Below, one piece after another: positions 37,118 through 47,565 of a stretch of DNA of 64,000 bases. A program made the position numbers and the translations under genes. The stretch spans positions 1 through 64,000 of the forward strand of contig KQ964288.1 of assembly GCA_001566295.1 (NCBI GenBank). Reading direction: 5' to 3'. Every line of letters starts with the position of its first letter. Within the stretch, counting starts at the first letter, position 1. The notes under the pieces are model-generated. The model ran no database searches, was not told where the DNA came from, and saw only the letters and a list, made by a program, of their open reading frames with translations. The stretch is from Microdochium bolleyi. Taxonomy: Eukaryota > Ascomycota > Sordariomycetes > Xylariales > Microdochiaceae.

Positions 37118-38102
37118 GCCAGGTTGGCGGGGAGGGAATCAAGGTGCTGGTCGCATAGGAGAGTCCGCCTCGACTCGATATGACTTTCGGGCACGAAAGA
37201 CTTTTGTCTCCGCAATGACTATATTGCTGCTGTCACTTGAGCTATCTAGCACAGACGACTCTCAGATCCATTACAAAGAGATATGGTCTGCTACTTCAAG
37301 TCCACAAAACCCGTGGATGCGCCACTAATGATCACGACGTGAGCCAGGACACCCCTTCTGATGTAGGAGACACGTGCGAGAATGCCATAGGAGGATTCGC
37401 AATCACATATTCCTGCTATGCCCAAGCCAAATTGACAGGAAAGTCACTTGGAATGAAAGCACCTCAAATTAGCCAGCCGAACTCGACGTCGACTAGAGAA
37501 TACCGTACTTTTGTTCAATAAGAAGCTTCAAGACATATTTGGTATTCTTTCCGTCTCTTCGGACATCCTCCTGGTTATGCAATAAGTGAAGGATGGGTTA
37601 ATCCGATGCGCACCCCAGGCTGGCTTTCATGACTGCTCCACCTACCTGTAGGCAGCTCTGGCTGTAGCTACACGGACCTAGCATCGCCAGGACAGGATGG
37701 ACCGTGCGCAGAGCCAATTGCGGCCAGTGAAAGTGGACACGGATTTCGAATTCGGCTGTACTGTATCAGACGGCGACTCCTCCTAAGAGAGGCGCTCGGC
37801 GAGTTTTAAGTCTTGGGATTCTTGGCCGAGTTCTTTAAATCCCTGGCTGGGCAATGTAACGGTTTCTTGCTGGAGAGCCATGCTGCGATCAGGCAAGTGA
37901 AATTTCCATCAGGGAGATTCCTCATAGGCTCCACGCGCGACACTCTTCCACATCTGATCGGCCTACAGGACAAAATCATGTTCTACTACCAGCAGGCTCG
38001 CTCCAGAGCGAGCCAGCAAGCAAGTACAAAGCGCGAGTACTTACGTTATTAAGTCGCAAGCAGGCTAGCAACTCTGCAAGGCAAGCTAGGTGGCTGACTG
38101 CA
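37118..38102. other. Gene-free stretch with a third DTDFE-like repeat
   Basis: No gene. Around 37,690-37,765 the DNA aligns with the minus strand of 31,820-31,900 (CGCCAGGAC..., then GTGGACACGGATTTCGAATT). Confidence 0.4.
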
Positions 38103-38690
38103 CGAGCCGCCATTGGCTCTCGAAAACATTCCCCATCAACACAGCAACATCCGTCCATAGGGCCAACCGACCCTTCCAGTCGCAAGTTGCAGCTACGACC
38201 CCTCAAGCCATTACTGCCCACCGTGCCCGAAGCCGACGCTGGCTCGGCTCCGGCTACCATTGGCAAGAGGCGCGTGAGGACTGCGTTCAACAGCTGCCGG
38301 ACCAAGAAGATTTTATGCGATGGCCAGCGGCCCTCGTGCAGGCGCTGCAGCCGCCGCCAGCGCTCGTGCGAGTACTCCGCGCGTGACGACAACAAGACGC
38401 CGAGCGCGGCCGCCGAGCGCCAGCTGTGTGAGCTGCGCGCGAATCTCGCTCACCACGACAACCTCATGCGCCACTTGCGCAGGGCGCCTGTCCATGAAGC
38501 TGCAGCGACGCTACAGAGGCTGTGCGTGGCGCACGATCCAGCGGCAGTCATTGCATCACTGCCATTGCAAGCCTCAGATCTGGTTATGGCCACGGCTCCT
38601 GCGCTGGCCTTAAATCTGGTGCGCCACCTGTCAGAGCTCCGGACCGACCGCGCTCTGCTCCCGCCGACCGAGTCGCACGCCGATCCTTAA
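38103..38690 (+). pseudogene. Zn2Cys6 transcription factor N-terminus, damaged (relic A)
   Basis: The frame runs through a Zn(II)2Cys6 cluster: RTAFNSCRTKKILCDGQRPS, then RRCSRRQRSCEYS. Spacing matches the family (C-x2-C-x6-C-x6-C-x2-C-x6-C), but the first cysteine is Phe (TTC for TGC) at the AFNSC site. A coiled-coil linker follows (LCELRANLAHHDNLMRHLRR). No ATG is found upstream in the frame, and the protein ends at 38,690 before the regulatory domain. DNA binding by this copy is doubtful. It is related to relics B and C at 39.8-44.9 kb, which share the RRCSRR and HHENLLRHLR-type blocks. Confidence 0.78.
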
Positions 38691-38719
38691 TGAAGTCAGT
38701 GGTCCAGCAGAATCTACTC

Positions 38720-38937
38720 TGCGATGGGGTGGCGATGGCAAAGTTGCTAGAAAGCTGACGTACGTCCCGCTGGCGATTACACAGGCTGAGGCATATCTAA
38801 GCGTCAAAAGCATATGCGCCCCGGAGTATCTCGGACTATTCAATGCCACGGATGCAGACGCTTTTCAGTTAATGAGCGAGGAGTACAGGGGCGACACCAA
38901 ATATGAAGGGTCACAGAACACGATAGCGACCACGTGA
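38720..38937 (+). other. Open 70-codon stretch, unrecognised
   Basis: An uninterrupted frame without ATG contains AEAYLSVKSICAPEYLGLFN and DADAFQLMSEEYRGDTKYEG, which looks protein-like. No family is recognised. It may be a fragment of another decayed gene just after relic A. Confidence 0.3.
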
Positions 38938-39824
38938 CCCGTATCCTTCAACCAAATTCGGAACACAGACTCAGCGGCGGCCAAGCTACTGTCTTTCTTG
39001 TCGTGTTTAGAGGCAAAAGGCATTTCCCAATGTGTCCAGCCCCAGCTCAGATAAGCAAAGCATGTGGCGAGGAGGCAGTCCACTACCTGTAAGACATGTG
39101 CTGGAGGAGAGATGGTCGGTATCCCGCAGACCACCCAGATCGACAAGCATCACAGCATAAGCTCGCTGGAGCATACCGAGTAGATGGTCAGGTCAAGAAG
39201 GCAGTCGAGCTACTGATGCATGTAGTAGCGGTGGAAGGGAAGGCGCTCGTATAAGAGCCCCGTTTTCCGTTGGCGTTACCAAACGCGCGCTTGCATTATT
39301 GGAACACGACTGTACGCTTGGACTAGTGCAGGTTGGCAGGCAATAACGGAGCACGCTCTGTCTTCCAGCGGCTTCCCATGGCCGCGTCCAGATGTCGCAA
39401 ATGACTTGGCTGTTTCTCGACGTTCTATGTTCTGCATAGCGGACTCTGTCGATAAATTCCCGGGCGTTCAATCTTCCGGTACTGTTCGCCATCTCCAGAG
39501 ACAACAGCCCGTATGCTTGTTGTGACTCTGTAAAATGATTACATGGAGGATCGGCGCAGATTGGGCATTGTTCTTTTACATCTTCCACTTTCGGACTGTG
39601 CAGGTCGGTATTCTACGTGGGATCAAGTGTGCTGTAGATAATTGCCAATAGAGGAGGGACGACCATCACTAAACTACCTATGCCAGCAACAATATAGTAA
39701 AGGAACAGGAATAGTTATTAGGTATTCGTCTTGCTCGATCTTCCGGAGGCTTTGTCAAATAACAGGTCATAAATGTTCATGCACCGCAGCAGCTATTCAG
39801 TAATTCCATCACTCTGATGACGGC

Positions 39825-42230
39825 TCAATCGCTCCCCTTTCTGACGATGCCCGTCGTCAGCTCGCTGAATAGCACGAGCTCGTCGAAGCGACGAGCAAGT
39901 TCCTGCGCACGGCCTGCGTCGCGCGACGCGGGGGCCGAGTCAAAGTCGACGACGCACGAGAGGGCGACGCCAGCAAGCTCGTGGTGGCGGCCGCGGCGCT
40001 GCATCTCGTCGAGAAACTCGCAGGCCTGGCTAGCCGTGATGACGAGGGACGCTGCGGTGGTGGCGGAGGCTTCTCGGCGCCCACCTGCTTCTTTTTCGTC
40101 TTCTCCCGCGTGTGCCGCCGCCGCGGCCAGGACGAGTGCCATGTGCGCCTGTGCAGCCTTGCCGATGACGGCGTACCGGACGTGTACCTCCTGCATCCAG
40201 CCCATGCAGAGGTTCATGTAGAAGTGGCGAACGGGCATGGGCATGGGCACAGCTTTTGGGCTGGCTGCCGCCGTATCCGTGGCCGTGGCCGTGTCGTGCA
40301 GGACGATGTGGGCGACGTGGAGGCAGGCGCCGTTGAGGTAAAAGTTGTACAGCCGAAGGTCGGTGCGTGCGCAATAGCGCACGAGCAAGGCCCGGAGCTT
40401 GCGGAACGAGGCGTCGAAGACGGCTTGCCGGGAGCTGTCGGGCGACGAGAGCGTATACATGCGAGGCTGCTGCAGGAACGGCCGGAGCAGGTCGAGCACG
40501 ATGATGTGGAAGTAGGCGTGCAAGATGAGGACATGGGGGTACCATTTATTGTTGTTGTTCCTGTTGGTGTTTTCACTGTCGTTGCTGCTACTGACCCCTG
40601 GCTGTACTGTCAGACCGTTGTAGGACAGTGTGCTCGAGGCCCAGGAGAGCAGCCGCTGGTACTGCTGCTCGACAAAGGCCAGGGGAACCGTCTCGGCCAG
40701 CCGGATGCCCGCGCCGAGCTGGTGGTAGACGACCCGCGTCGCCTGGTCGATGGTCCACAGCTGGCACCACGCGCCAAAGGTGTGGCCCATGTACGCAGGC
40801 TGGGGGTATCTTGGCCAGGCTGGGGCCACGGCAGCCAGGCCATCCCCATCACCGCCGGTGGTGGTGCAGGCGATTGAGAAGGCGGAGGCGGCGGAGGGCG
40901 GTACGCCCGGGATGGGCAGCAGCGGCGGGAACAGGACCGGCTCGTCGCCGTAGTAGCTCGCATGGACACTCAGCCAGACATACGCGCCCCAGGCAGCGTG
41001 GCTGGCCGCCCACAGCGCCTCGGGCGCGAGCCGGCGGAAGCGGACGGCGAGTGCGTCCGAGTGATAGACGCCGCAGAAGCCGAGTCGCTCTGCCATGGCC
41101 CACGCGTCGTGCAGCAACTGCACCGACAGGTTGTCATGCCCCTGCGACATGGTGGCGATGCAGAGCGTCGTGACAGCGGCGAGACTCGTCGCCGAGTCTG
41201 GCACGGCACCGGCGCGCCACTGCGCCGTGGCCTCGCGCAGGAACGCCAGGGTGAGCGGACCAGCCCGCCGGTCGATGGCGGTGTAGCACTGCTGCCGTTC
41301 CCAACGGTTGGCCGTTATTGTAAGCACTTTGCACAGGAAAAGGGGCCCGGGCGATCGCACCTACACAAGCGGTTGTGAGCACGCAGCTGACGAGCAAGGA
41401 TGAGCAAAAGTCAAGCTGGTGCGTTACAAGACTGTCGAGGAACGTCTCGGTGTCGAAGGTGCCGACGATGGGGTGCTCGTTCTCAAGGTAGACTGAGAGC
41501 AGGCTGGCGGCAAACTCGTTGGTGACGGGGACCATGGTCCAGTAGCTGATGTCGAGCCGGCGTAGCCGCTCGTCACAATACGCGGCCGGCTGCGGAGCGG
41601 GCCGCCCAGCGTCTGGGCCGGCCGGGGGTCAAACGCGCCGGTCAGCGGACACGGCGGGGCCGAGGCGATAATATTGTCGCCGGCGTTGTCGTTGCGTAGG
41701 AGACCGTGCGTGGCGAGGTGCGGCGGCGTGCGGCTGGGGCTGCGGTCGAAGATAGTGGTAAGGTCTGGCCGGTCGGCCACCGGCGGGAGGACGTAGATGG
41801 ACCTATGTAGCACGGCGAGCTCAAACTCGGCGCGGGTCTCGGTCGGCGGGAGCACGGCGCGGGCTGTCCGGAACTCCGATGGGCCCGTTGTCATAGTCGG
41901 GGTCGCGGGCTCGGCCGCCGCTCGGAGCCGCCGCCTGCTAGGACGGAGCCTCACGGAGGTGCCGGAGCAGGTTCTCATGCTGCGCGAGGCGCGCCTGTAG
42001 CTGGGAGAGCTGGCGGTCCGCGGCCTCTCATGCTTGTCCTGCGTCGCGTATTCGCACACGCGGCCACGGCCGCTGCAGCGCATGCATGAGGCCGCCTTCG
42101 GTCACACGCGATTTTCCCGATGCGGCAGCTGCGGCACGCGGCCCCGGCGCACCTCCTGGTGGCGGCCGGCGTGTGGATGGCCGGGGCCGCCGAGTCGGGT
42201 TCGGGCGCCGCCGGGCGCAGGGGCCTCAGA
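39825..42230 (-). pseudogene. Zn2Cys6 transcription factor, near full length, multiply broken (relic B)
   Basis: Read from about 42,170, CRSCRIGKIACDRRRPH is followed after a 1-nt loss by CMRCSGRGRVCEYATQD; together these give a complete six-cysteine cluster. A second 1-nt shift follows HERP, then AADRQLSQLQARLAQHENLL and a TAG. Another shift lies near 41,580. From RYCDERLRRLDISYWTMVPV to the stop at 39,825 the frame is clean apart from one intron: donor GTAGGT, branch CTTAC, acceptor GGCAG, about 70 nt, just before CYTAIDRRAGPLT. This part contains the fungal transcription factor domain: LYSWASSTLSYNGLT-type sequence, WYPHVLILHAYFHIIVLDLL and a C-terminal LARRFDELVLFSEL. Target genes are unknown. 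The opposite-strand frames in this GC-rich DNA are shadows. Confidence 0.82.
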
Positions 42231-42618
42231 GGGCGGTGCTGCGACATGTGCGAGGAAGTGCTTGGTCGTCGGCGTGCAGCAGCCGATGTGCCGTGCTTAA
42301 TGTTCATGCAGTGCCACAACGTTCGGCCCGCTGCTGCAATGGCCACAACCCCTCGTTGCCAAGTTATTGAGCCATTAATGGACCCTCGGAGGCAGTGCCG
42401 TGCGCCAGTGCTGACACATTTCCATTCTCAATCATAATGATGGGGTGAGGCACCTGCCACGCCAGCAATCCCTGGGTCAATGTTTCAAAGCAGCGCCCAA
42501 CCCGTCGTTCTATTCCTCAGCTTAGGAGCCGGCTGTGTGCGTTTCTCCCAAGAGCAAGTGCTCCTGCCCTCAGCTCCGGTTCCACTGTTCACTGTTTAGA
42601 CAACATTGTGCTGGATAT

Positions 42619-42628
42619 CCCCCCCCCC

Positions 42629-42658
<30 letters not shown>
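42619..42658. repeat. Poly-C tract, 40 bases
   Basis: All C except one G at 42,629. It lies between relic B (minus) and relic C (plus), in their shared upstream region. Confidence 0.9.
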
Positions 42659-42659
<1 letters not shown>

Positions 42660-43006
42660 TCCTTGCCGCGACCAGGCCGTCATCTCGATGCAGCCGTCCG
42701 TCACCTACCCCAGGCACGGCACTTTTGGCGCGGCATGTCTCATTGTGCATCCAGTAACCCAGTCTTCCGTCCTGCCATAGACCGCTTGCTCGCCTGGGCC
42801 TTCTTTGCCATCTTTGGGGACTTGAGCGGCGCTCCTCGTCGCCGTGTCCCACGCGTATCCGCAACCCCGCAGCCACGAGGCGTCCACTTCCCACAACAAG
42901 TTCCAGGTCGCCACCGCCTCTGCTTGCACCGTCGCGATGCTCACTTGCCATGCCAAGAGCCCTGGTCAATCAAGCCCGGAAAATTTGTCCGCGCGTGGCT
43001 GAAACC

Positions 43007-44950
43007 ATGGCGTTTGCGTCCTCTTCGGCTTCTCATTCTCAGCCGTCCAACGCCGCGTTGCACACGCCTCGCAGGCAGCGACTACCACCACGGCCCAGAT
43101 CGATGCCACACATGGCCGGCCGAGCATTGGCCGGTGCGGGGCAACGTTTGCGCCCTCTTATGCCAGCCTCGGCGTCCCATCCAACCACTCTGGCTTCAGA
43201 GACGACAGAGACGGAGCCCAAGGAGATGCTCGTAGGGAGCGCCTGCCAGGCATGCCACAGGCAGAAGACAAAGGTACACGACATCCACCGTCCCGCCTGC
43301 CTCTCTGCATGACTTGACAGCTCATCGGACGTCACGCAGTGTTCCGGCCAGCGCCCGACGTGCCGCCGATGTTTTCGGCGAGGTACTCAGTGTCACTACT
43401 CGACGCCCCCGGGAGAGACCACTTCACAGGCGCTCAAGCGGAGGTTCAACAACTTGCGAGACCAGGCGGCGGCCAATGCCGATGTGCTGGATCTTCTTAC
43501 AAGGCTCCCTGAGGCCGAGGCACAGGCCGTGTTCAAAAGGATCAGATCGGGCCACGATGTTGGTGCCATTGTCAACCACGTCAGGGACGGCGACGTGCTG
43601 CTCCAGATGGCGCTGGAGCCCGAGTCGCGATTTCGGTACAGTTTCCCTTACGGTTCAGAAATGCCTAGCGACATCGTAGCAAACAACCCGTATCTGGATT
43701 CGTTCATCTACGAAGCACCTTCGCTTTACGCCTCTTCCTCTACAGGGAAAGCGCTAGCCACGTCACTACAGGGTGTATCTCCTAGGCGCTCCGCAGGTCA
43801 GGTCGCTCAAGTCTATCACAGTCTCTATACGAAGCCTTTCCACTCGGCGCAGCTTATTGAGCCCTTGCTGACCGAAATCAAAGTGTAGCCGTGGACCGTG
43901 GTATGTAGCGACGACACGCTGATGAGAGACGTTCTGAGCGTCTGGCTACGTTGCGAACACCACTTTACGGCGGTGTTCCAGAAGGACTATTTCCTCGAGG
44001 ATCTGGCTGCTGGGCGGCAGGACTGCTGCTCATCATTACTCGTCAACGTTGTTCTTGCCTATGCCTGTGTACGTACGTACTTTGACGAAAGGCACTTCTT
44101 GTTGCACGGGAGACTGACCTCGAAATACTCCAGCTCTGCTACCCACAGTTCGCGAATCGCGCCGAGTATTGGAATCCCGAGACGCTTTATTACCGTTTCC
44201 TCGCTGAGGCAAAGCGGCTGTGGGAGCTCGAGGCCACGAAGCCACATCTCACGCCTATCCACGCCGGCATCATTTTTAACGTGTTGTATGGACTGACAGG
44301 ACTAGGTGAGATCGGACAGGTCTACAGAATCCAGGCCGTTGTTTTGGCACGGAAACTCGGCCTTTTTCACGGGCCATCCCCTCCAGGCAACCTCAGAACG
44401 CGCAACAGCAGCGCGTATACCGCTTGGGCACTCTACAACTGGGAAACGTGAGTTGCCGCATAGCATTCATTGAAGTCGCAGGGTATGCTCACCCCTTGCT
44501 TGCAGGCATAAATTCTTTGTTCTCATGACCCAGCCCTTGCTGAGCAAACCGCCCGACTAGCCTCTTCCAGATCCATCCTCGGGTCTGGCCTGGTATGGAG
44601 AGCTATGGGTCAAGTATCCTTCTCAACACACTCTTTCACCTTCGTGTTTCGGCTATGTCTTCAAAGCAAGAAGCGAGTTCCGTGTTATATTGAACGACTA
44701 CTGCCATGCGGCATTTGCCCCCGCTTCGAAGATTACCTACGCTAAAGCCAACCAGCTCCATTCGCACATGGAATCCTGGTTGACCCGATGCCGAGGCCGC
44801 TGTCACCAAGATACATCGTCCTTCCAGGACACCTACAGCTGCAGTAAGGCACCAGGGCATATATATCAGCACCTAGGTTGGGAAACTAACAACGTCCAGC
44901 ATGTTCTACCACCACCTCCTGCTGGCCGGGCCATCTTACCAAGGCGAGCA
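43007..44950 (+). pseudogene. Zn2Cys6 transcription factor with TGG-to-TAG-type stops (relic C)
   Basis: Exon 1 starts at ATG 43,007 (an earlier in-frame ATG at 42,950 is possible). Intron 1 (43,274-43,339) restores a perfect cluster: CQACHRQKTKCSGQRPTC then RRCFRRGTQCHYS. Intron 2 (44,069-44,133, donor GTACGT, branch CTGAC) and intron 3 (44,448-44,505, donor GTGAGT) also join in phase. The regulatory domain reads DVLSVWLRCEHHFTAVFQKD, SSLLVNVVLAYAC, ETLYYRFLAEAKRLWELEA and YGELWVKYPSQHTLSPS. Two in-frame TAGs interrupt it, at 43,886 and 44,558; Trp is expected at the second by context. A frameshift follows near 44,790. The exon-intron structure is otherwise sound, so inactivation is recent. 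Confidence 0.85.
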
Positions 44951-45239
44951 GTAAGACGGGGGCGTATCGCCTGGCATGTATTCGGCGACGATAGTCACAT
45001 ACGCGCCATAGCCTTTTTCGCATAGGAGAAGAGCCACGTCTAGGCCAATAATTCCTGCGCTACAGAGGCAGAAGACGATGTCCATAAAGTTAGCTTTGCA
45101 TGTTACTTGCATCGCAGTGAGCTGTCTACGCCTCCAGGCATTACTGGCTACTAACCCAACGATGATAATAGGCCTCGATTTCCGACTGCCTAGTGTGACG
45201 ACCCAACCAGCAGGTCGCAGAATCAGGCCAGGGACAAGG

Positions 45240-45655
45240 GCAGGTTCAGCACGTGAGTCGGACACCCCAGGTTTCTTATGTAATCACCCCATTATGTCAG
45301 CCACGGGAAAATGGATCACTAGGGATCACTACAGATCCAGGACGATCCCAGGATTACTACGGGAACAAAGTGATCCAGGAGAAAACGATGAAGGACGAAG
45401 GATATATAGAGCAGGGAGATTCCCGGGACAAGTTAGCTATTCCTTTGTACTTCAGCGATCAATCTAAGTATCATTCTCACCCTTCACTTAAACCAGTCAC
45501 TCAATTAATTAAGAGTGGTATCTCTTCCAAGAGACACAACCCTAAGAGAACAACGACATTCGAAGAGTAGTATTGTCCAAGCTTTACCTATTTTCCAGGA
45601 CAGCAACCCCCGAAGCCCGACCCACGGTTGACCCCAAAGGTTGGATCGTGACACC
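45240..45655 (-). mobile_element. LTR-like end of a Ty3/Gypsy-type retrotransposon (solo or truncated)
   Basis: On the minus strand the block begins TGTCACGATCCAACCTTTGG at 45,655. This is a typical retroviral-type 5' TG end of fungal Gypsy LTRs, and it shares about 65 bp with 56,617-56,685. A TATA-like TATATATCC lies inside. The far end is uncertain (near 45,240, GTGTCCGACTCACGTG). No internal gag/pol is adjacent. It abuts the pogo-like fragment at 45,657. Confidence 0.5.
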
Positions 45656-45656
45656 T

Positions 45657-45836
45657 CTGTTGCTGCCAATAGCTCTGTCGCGCACTCTCTACACCGTCGA
45701 TACGTACGCATAGGGTCGACCGGGGCACCCCAACCGAATCAGCGGCTTTCTTGTCCTGTTCGCCATTCTCGTGGGCCTCTATAGCCTGGGAGATTCTCCA
45801 TTCCTTATCGATATCAACGGGCTTAAGTTTGGTCAT
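45657..45836 (-). pseudogene. pogo-like transposase N-terminus (psq helix-turn-helix)
   Basis: From ATG 45,836 the frame reads IDKEWRISQAIEAHENGEQD, then KKAADSVGVPRSTLCVRIDG and ARQSYWQQQR. This is the Pipsqueak-type DNA-binding domain that begins fungal pogo/Fot transposases. The family reading stops exactly where the LTR-like sequence starts (CHDPTFG). The rest of the transposase is absent. A GGGGGTTTCCGCTAGGGGGT motif at about 45,935 (minus) may belong to its terminal repeat. Confidence 0.7.
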
Positions 45837-45989
45837 TTTGGACGCGTTAGGACCAAGTTATGTGCTCTTGAAGTTGTTGTTGTAATAATTACCGTACACG
45901 CGACGTACGTGTGGAGGGGGCGGCGGAATTCACCCCCTAGCGGAAACCCCCTCACCCACCTCTACTTATTAGACAGGTATCGCTTGGCA

Positions 45990-46359
45990 ATGACGATTTG
46001 AACAATCTAAACCCTACTAGTCTAGGGGCCCAGAAGCACATTATAATCATTAAAATCGCTGGCTAAGGCTGGTCTTATGTAACCTCAAAGCCGACCTCGT
46101 CCAGATATTGACCATTGGAATTGTATGTATGCGAGATTTTCATGACAGCTACAAATATTGCAAGGCTCAGATTGATCCCCTATTGACGCTAATAGCTTAC
46201 CTGCTACACTGCGAATCGCCGCCTCTGACATATGGTGTCTTGACTTCAGATATCAGATATCAAGCAGGACCACGGTTCAATGGCCCAGCTCGCCTGGCTC
46301 GATAATTGTCACTGAACGTCAAATTTGAGAATCTATAGTATCTTGTTGTACACTTTTAT
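45990..46359. other. Gene-free stretch
   Basis: No supported open frame. It forms the 3' flank of the gene at 46,360. Confidence 0.4.
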
Positions 46360-47565
46360 TCAGCATCCACCGCCTCCACCATCTCCGCCACCTCCCCGAT
46401 CTCCACCACAAGAGTGTCCTCCACCTCCACCTCCGTCTCCCAAACCACCGCCTCCACCATCTCCGCCACCTCCGCGATCTCCACCACAAGAGTGTCCTCC
46501 ACCTCCACCTCCGTCTCCCAAACCATCGCCTCCACTACTATCTACTGCGGATCCATCATAACAGCGAGCCTGTGACACCCATTGATTCATGCGGTGGCGA
46601 AGATAGTTCTCCAACGACCCAATCTGATCATCGATGCTTTTCAGCATGTACCGGTCAGTGATCTCGCCCCTCGTTTTCAGCTCTTTCAGTCTTTGAAGGC
46701 ATATCTGCGCAGCACCCTCAGGAATCTTGAGGTACTCGGGGTCCACGTATTGGTATTCGCCGAACAAGTTGTTGCGGATAAACCAGTCCCAATCTTGCGA
46801 CTTTCTGGTGACGACTTGACTTGCCAAAAGTTGCAAAAACCGCTGACAGTTGTTGAAAAACAGATTGTAGCGTCCGAAATTCTCGTGCACGCCGCGAGCT
46901 GCGGTGGTCACCTGTCCCTTAGTCTTGGTTGTCCAGCCAATGAGTACGATGCAGAACGTGTCGACTACTGGCCGACGCGTTGCCAAGATGGCGTGCGCGC
47001 GAGCCTCGATCATTCGCGGAACTGATGGCTCTTCTCGAATGATATACTGGTAGTAGTGTCCGAAACCTGATGAGCCTCTCATGTCAGGGACCGGACTCTG
47101 GTGCATCTCTGCCCTTTCGCTATCCGCGCTTCCCACTTGGACGGGATTTTCATAATCAGTCATCATGGTGGGAAGGCGTCGTCGTCTGAGCTCGATCTTT
47201 TGTCCATGGATGAAGAGGGCCCAGTGCTTTAGTGAACCCATACTGGCGTAGAGTGAAAGCCACATTGGCTCGCCGAATGATCGGTCGTTTTCAGCCACAA
47301 GTCGCTCTGCGACTTGCTGTTCCAGGTGTCTCTTCCAAGCGGCTTGCAGCTTGGAAGAGATTTCTGCCGAGCCGGCGTTCGGGGGTATGTTTAGCTGCGC
47401 AACGTCGAGCTCCTCGGCGATGCCATGGCCGTCTCCATTTCGTGTATTTCGAGGTACGCAGCAGACGTTGGCAATGGTGAGAATGAGGATAGAAATGAGG
47501 ATGAGTACACCCGCTACTAAAAAAATTAACAATATGAGTAAAATGATGTGGTTTTGACTTGACAT
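46360..47565 (-). CDS. Membrane-anchored protein with papain-like core motifs and Gly/Cys/His repeat tail, 401 aa
   Basis: An intact single frame from ATG 47,565. Residues about 8-32 (HIILLILLIFLVAGVLILIS) form one membrane span at the N-terminus. The middle has a helix-rich segment, then LKHWALFIHGQKIELRRRR, then FCIVLIGWTTKTKGQV and FGRYNLFFNNCQRFLQLLAS. A His in HWALF and a Cys in NNCQRF are spaced as in circularly permuted papain-fold (PPPDE/LRAT-like) enzymes; this is inference from motif only. The tail holds two 26-residue repeats of GLGDGGGGGGHSCGGDRGG type. They are encoded by a 78-bp tandem duplication and carry regularly spaced His and Cys that could bind metal. The neighbours do not explain its job. 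Confidence 0.6.
   Translation of the reverse strand: MSSQNHIILLILLIFLVAGVLILISILILTIANVCCVPRNTRNGDGHGIAEELDVAQLNIPPNAGSAEISSKLQAAWKRHLEQQVAERLVAENDRSFGEPMWLSLYASMGSLKHWALFIHGQKIELRRRRLPTMMTDYENPVQVGSADSERAEMHQSPVPDMRGSSGFGHYYQYIIREEPSVPRMIEARAHAILATRRPVVDTFCIVLIGWTTKTKGQVTTAARGVHENFGRYNLFFNNCQRFLQLLASQVVTRKSQDWDWFIRNNLFGEYQYVDPEYLKIPEGAAQICLQRLKELKTRGEITDRYMLKSIDDQIGSLENYLRHRMNQWVSQARCYDGSAVDSSGGDGLGDGGGGGGHSCGGDRGGGGDGGGGGLGDGGGGGGHSCGGDRGGGGDGGGGGC
46367..46522 (-). repeat. 78-bp tandem duplication in the coding tail
   Basis: Two nearly identical copies differ at a few bases (for example CCCCGATC versus CCGCGATC). They encode the GGGGGHSCGGDRGGGGDGG tail repeats. Confidence 0.85.

Noticed and set aside
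39193..39588. Minus frame with CPICADPPCNH start, possible zinc motif
   Set aside because: The pattern is short, the remainder is low in structure, and no family could be named.
39981..40877. 298-codon plus-strand frame
   Set aside because: It is exactly opposite the transcription factor domain of relic B, whose minus frame has family motifs and a good intron.
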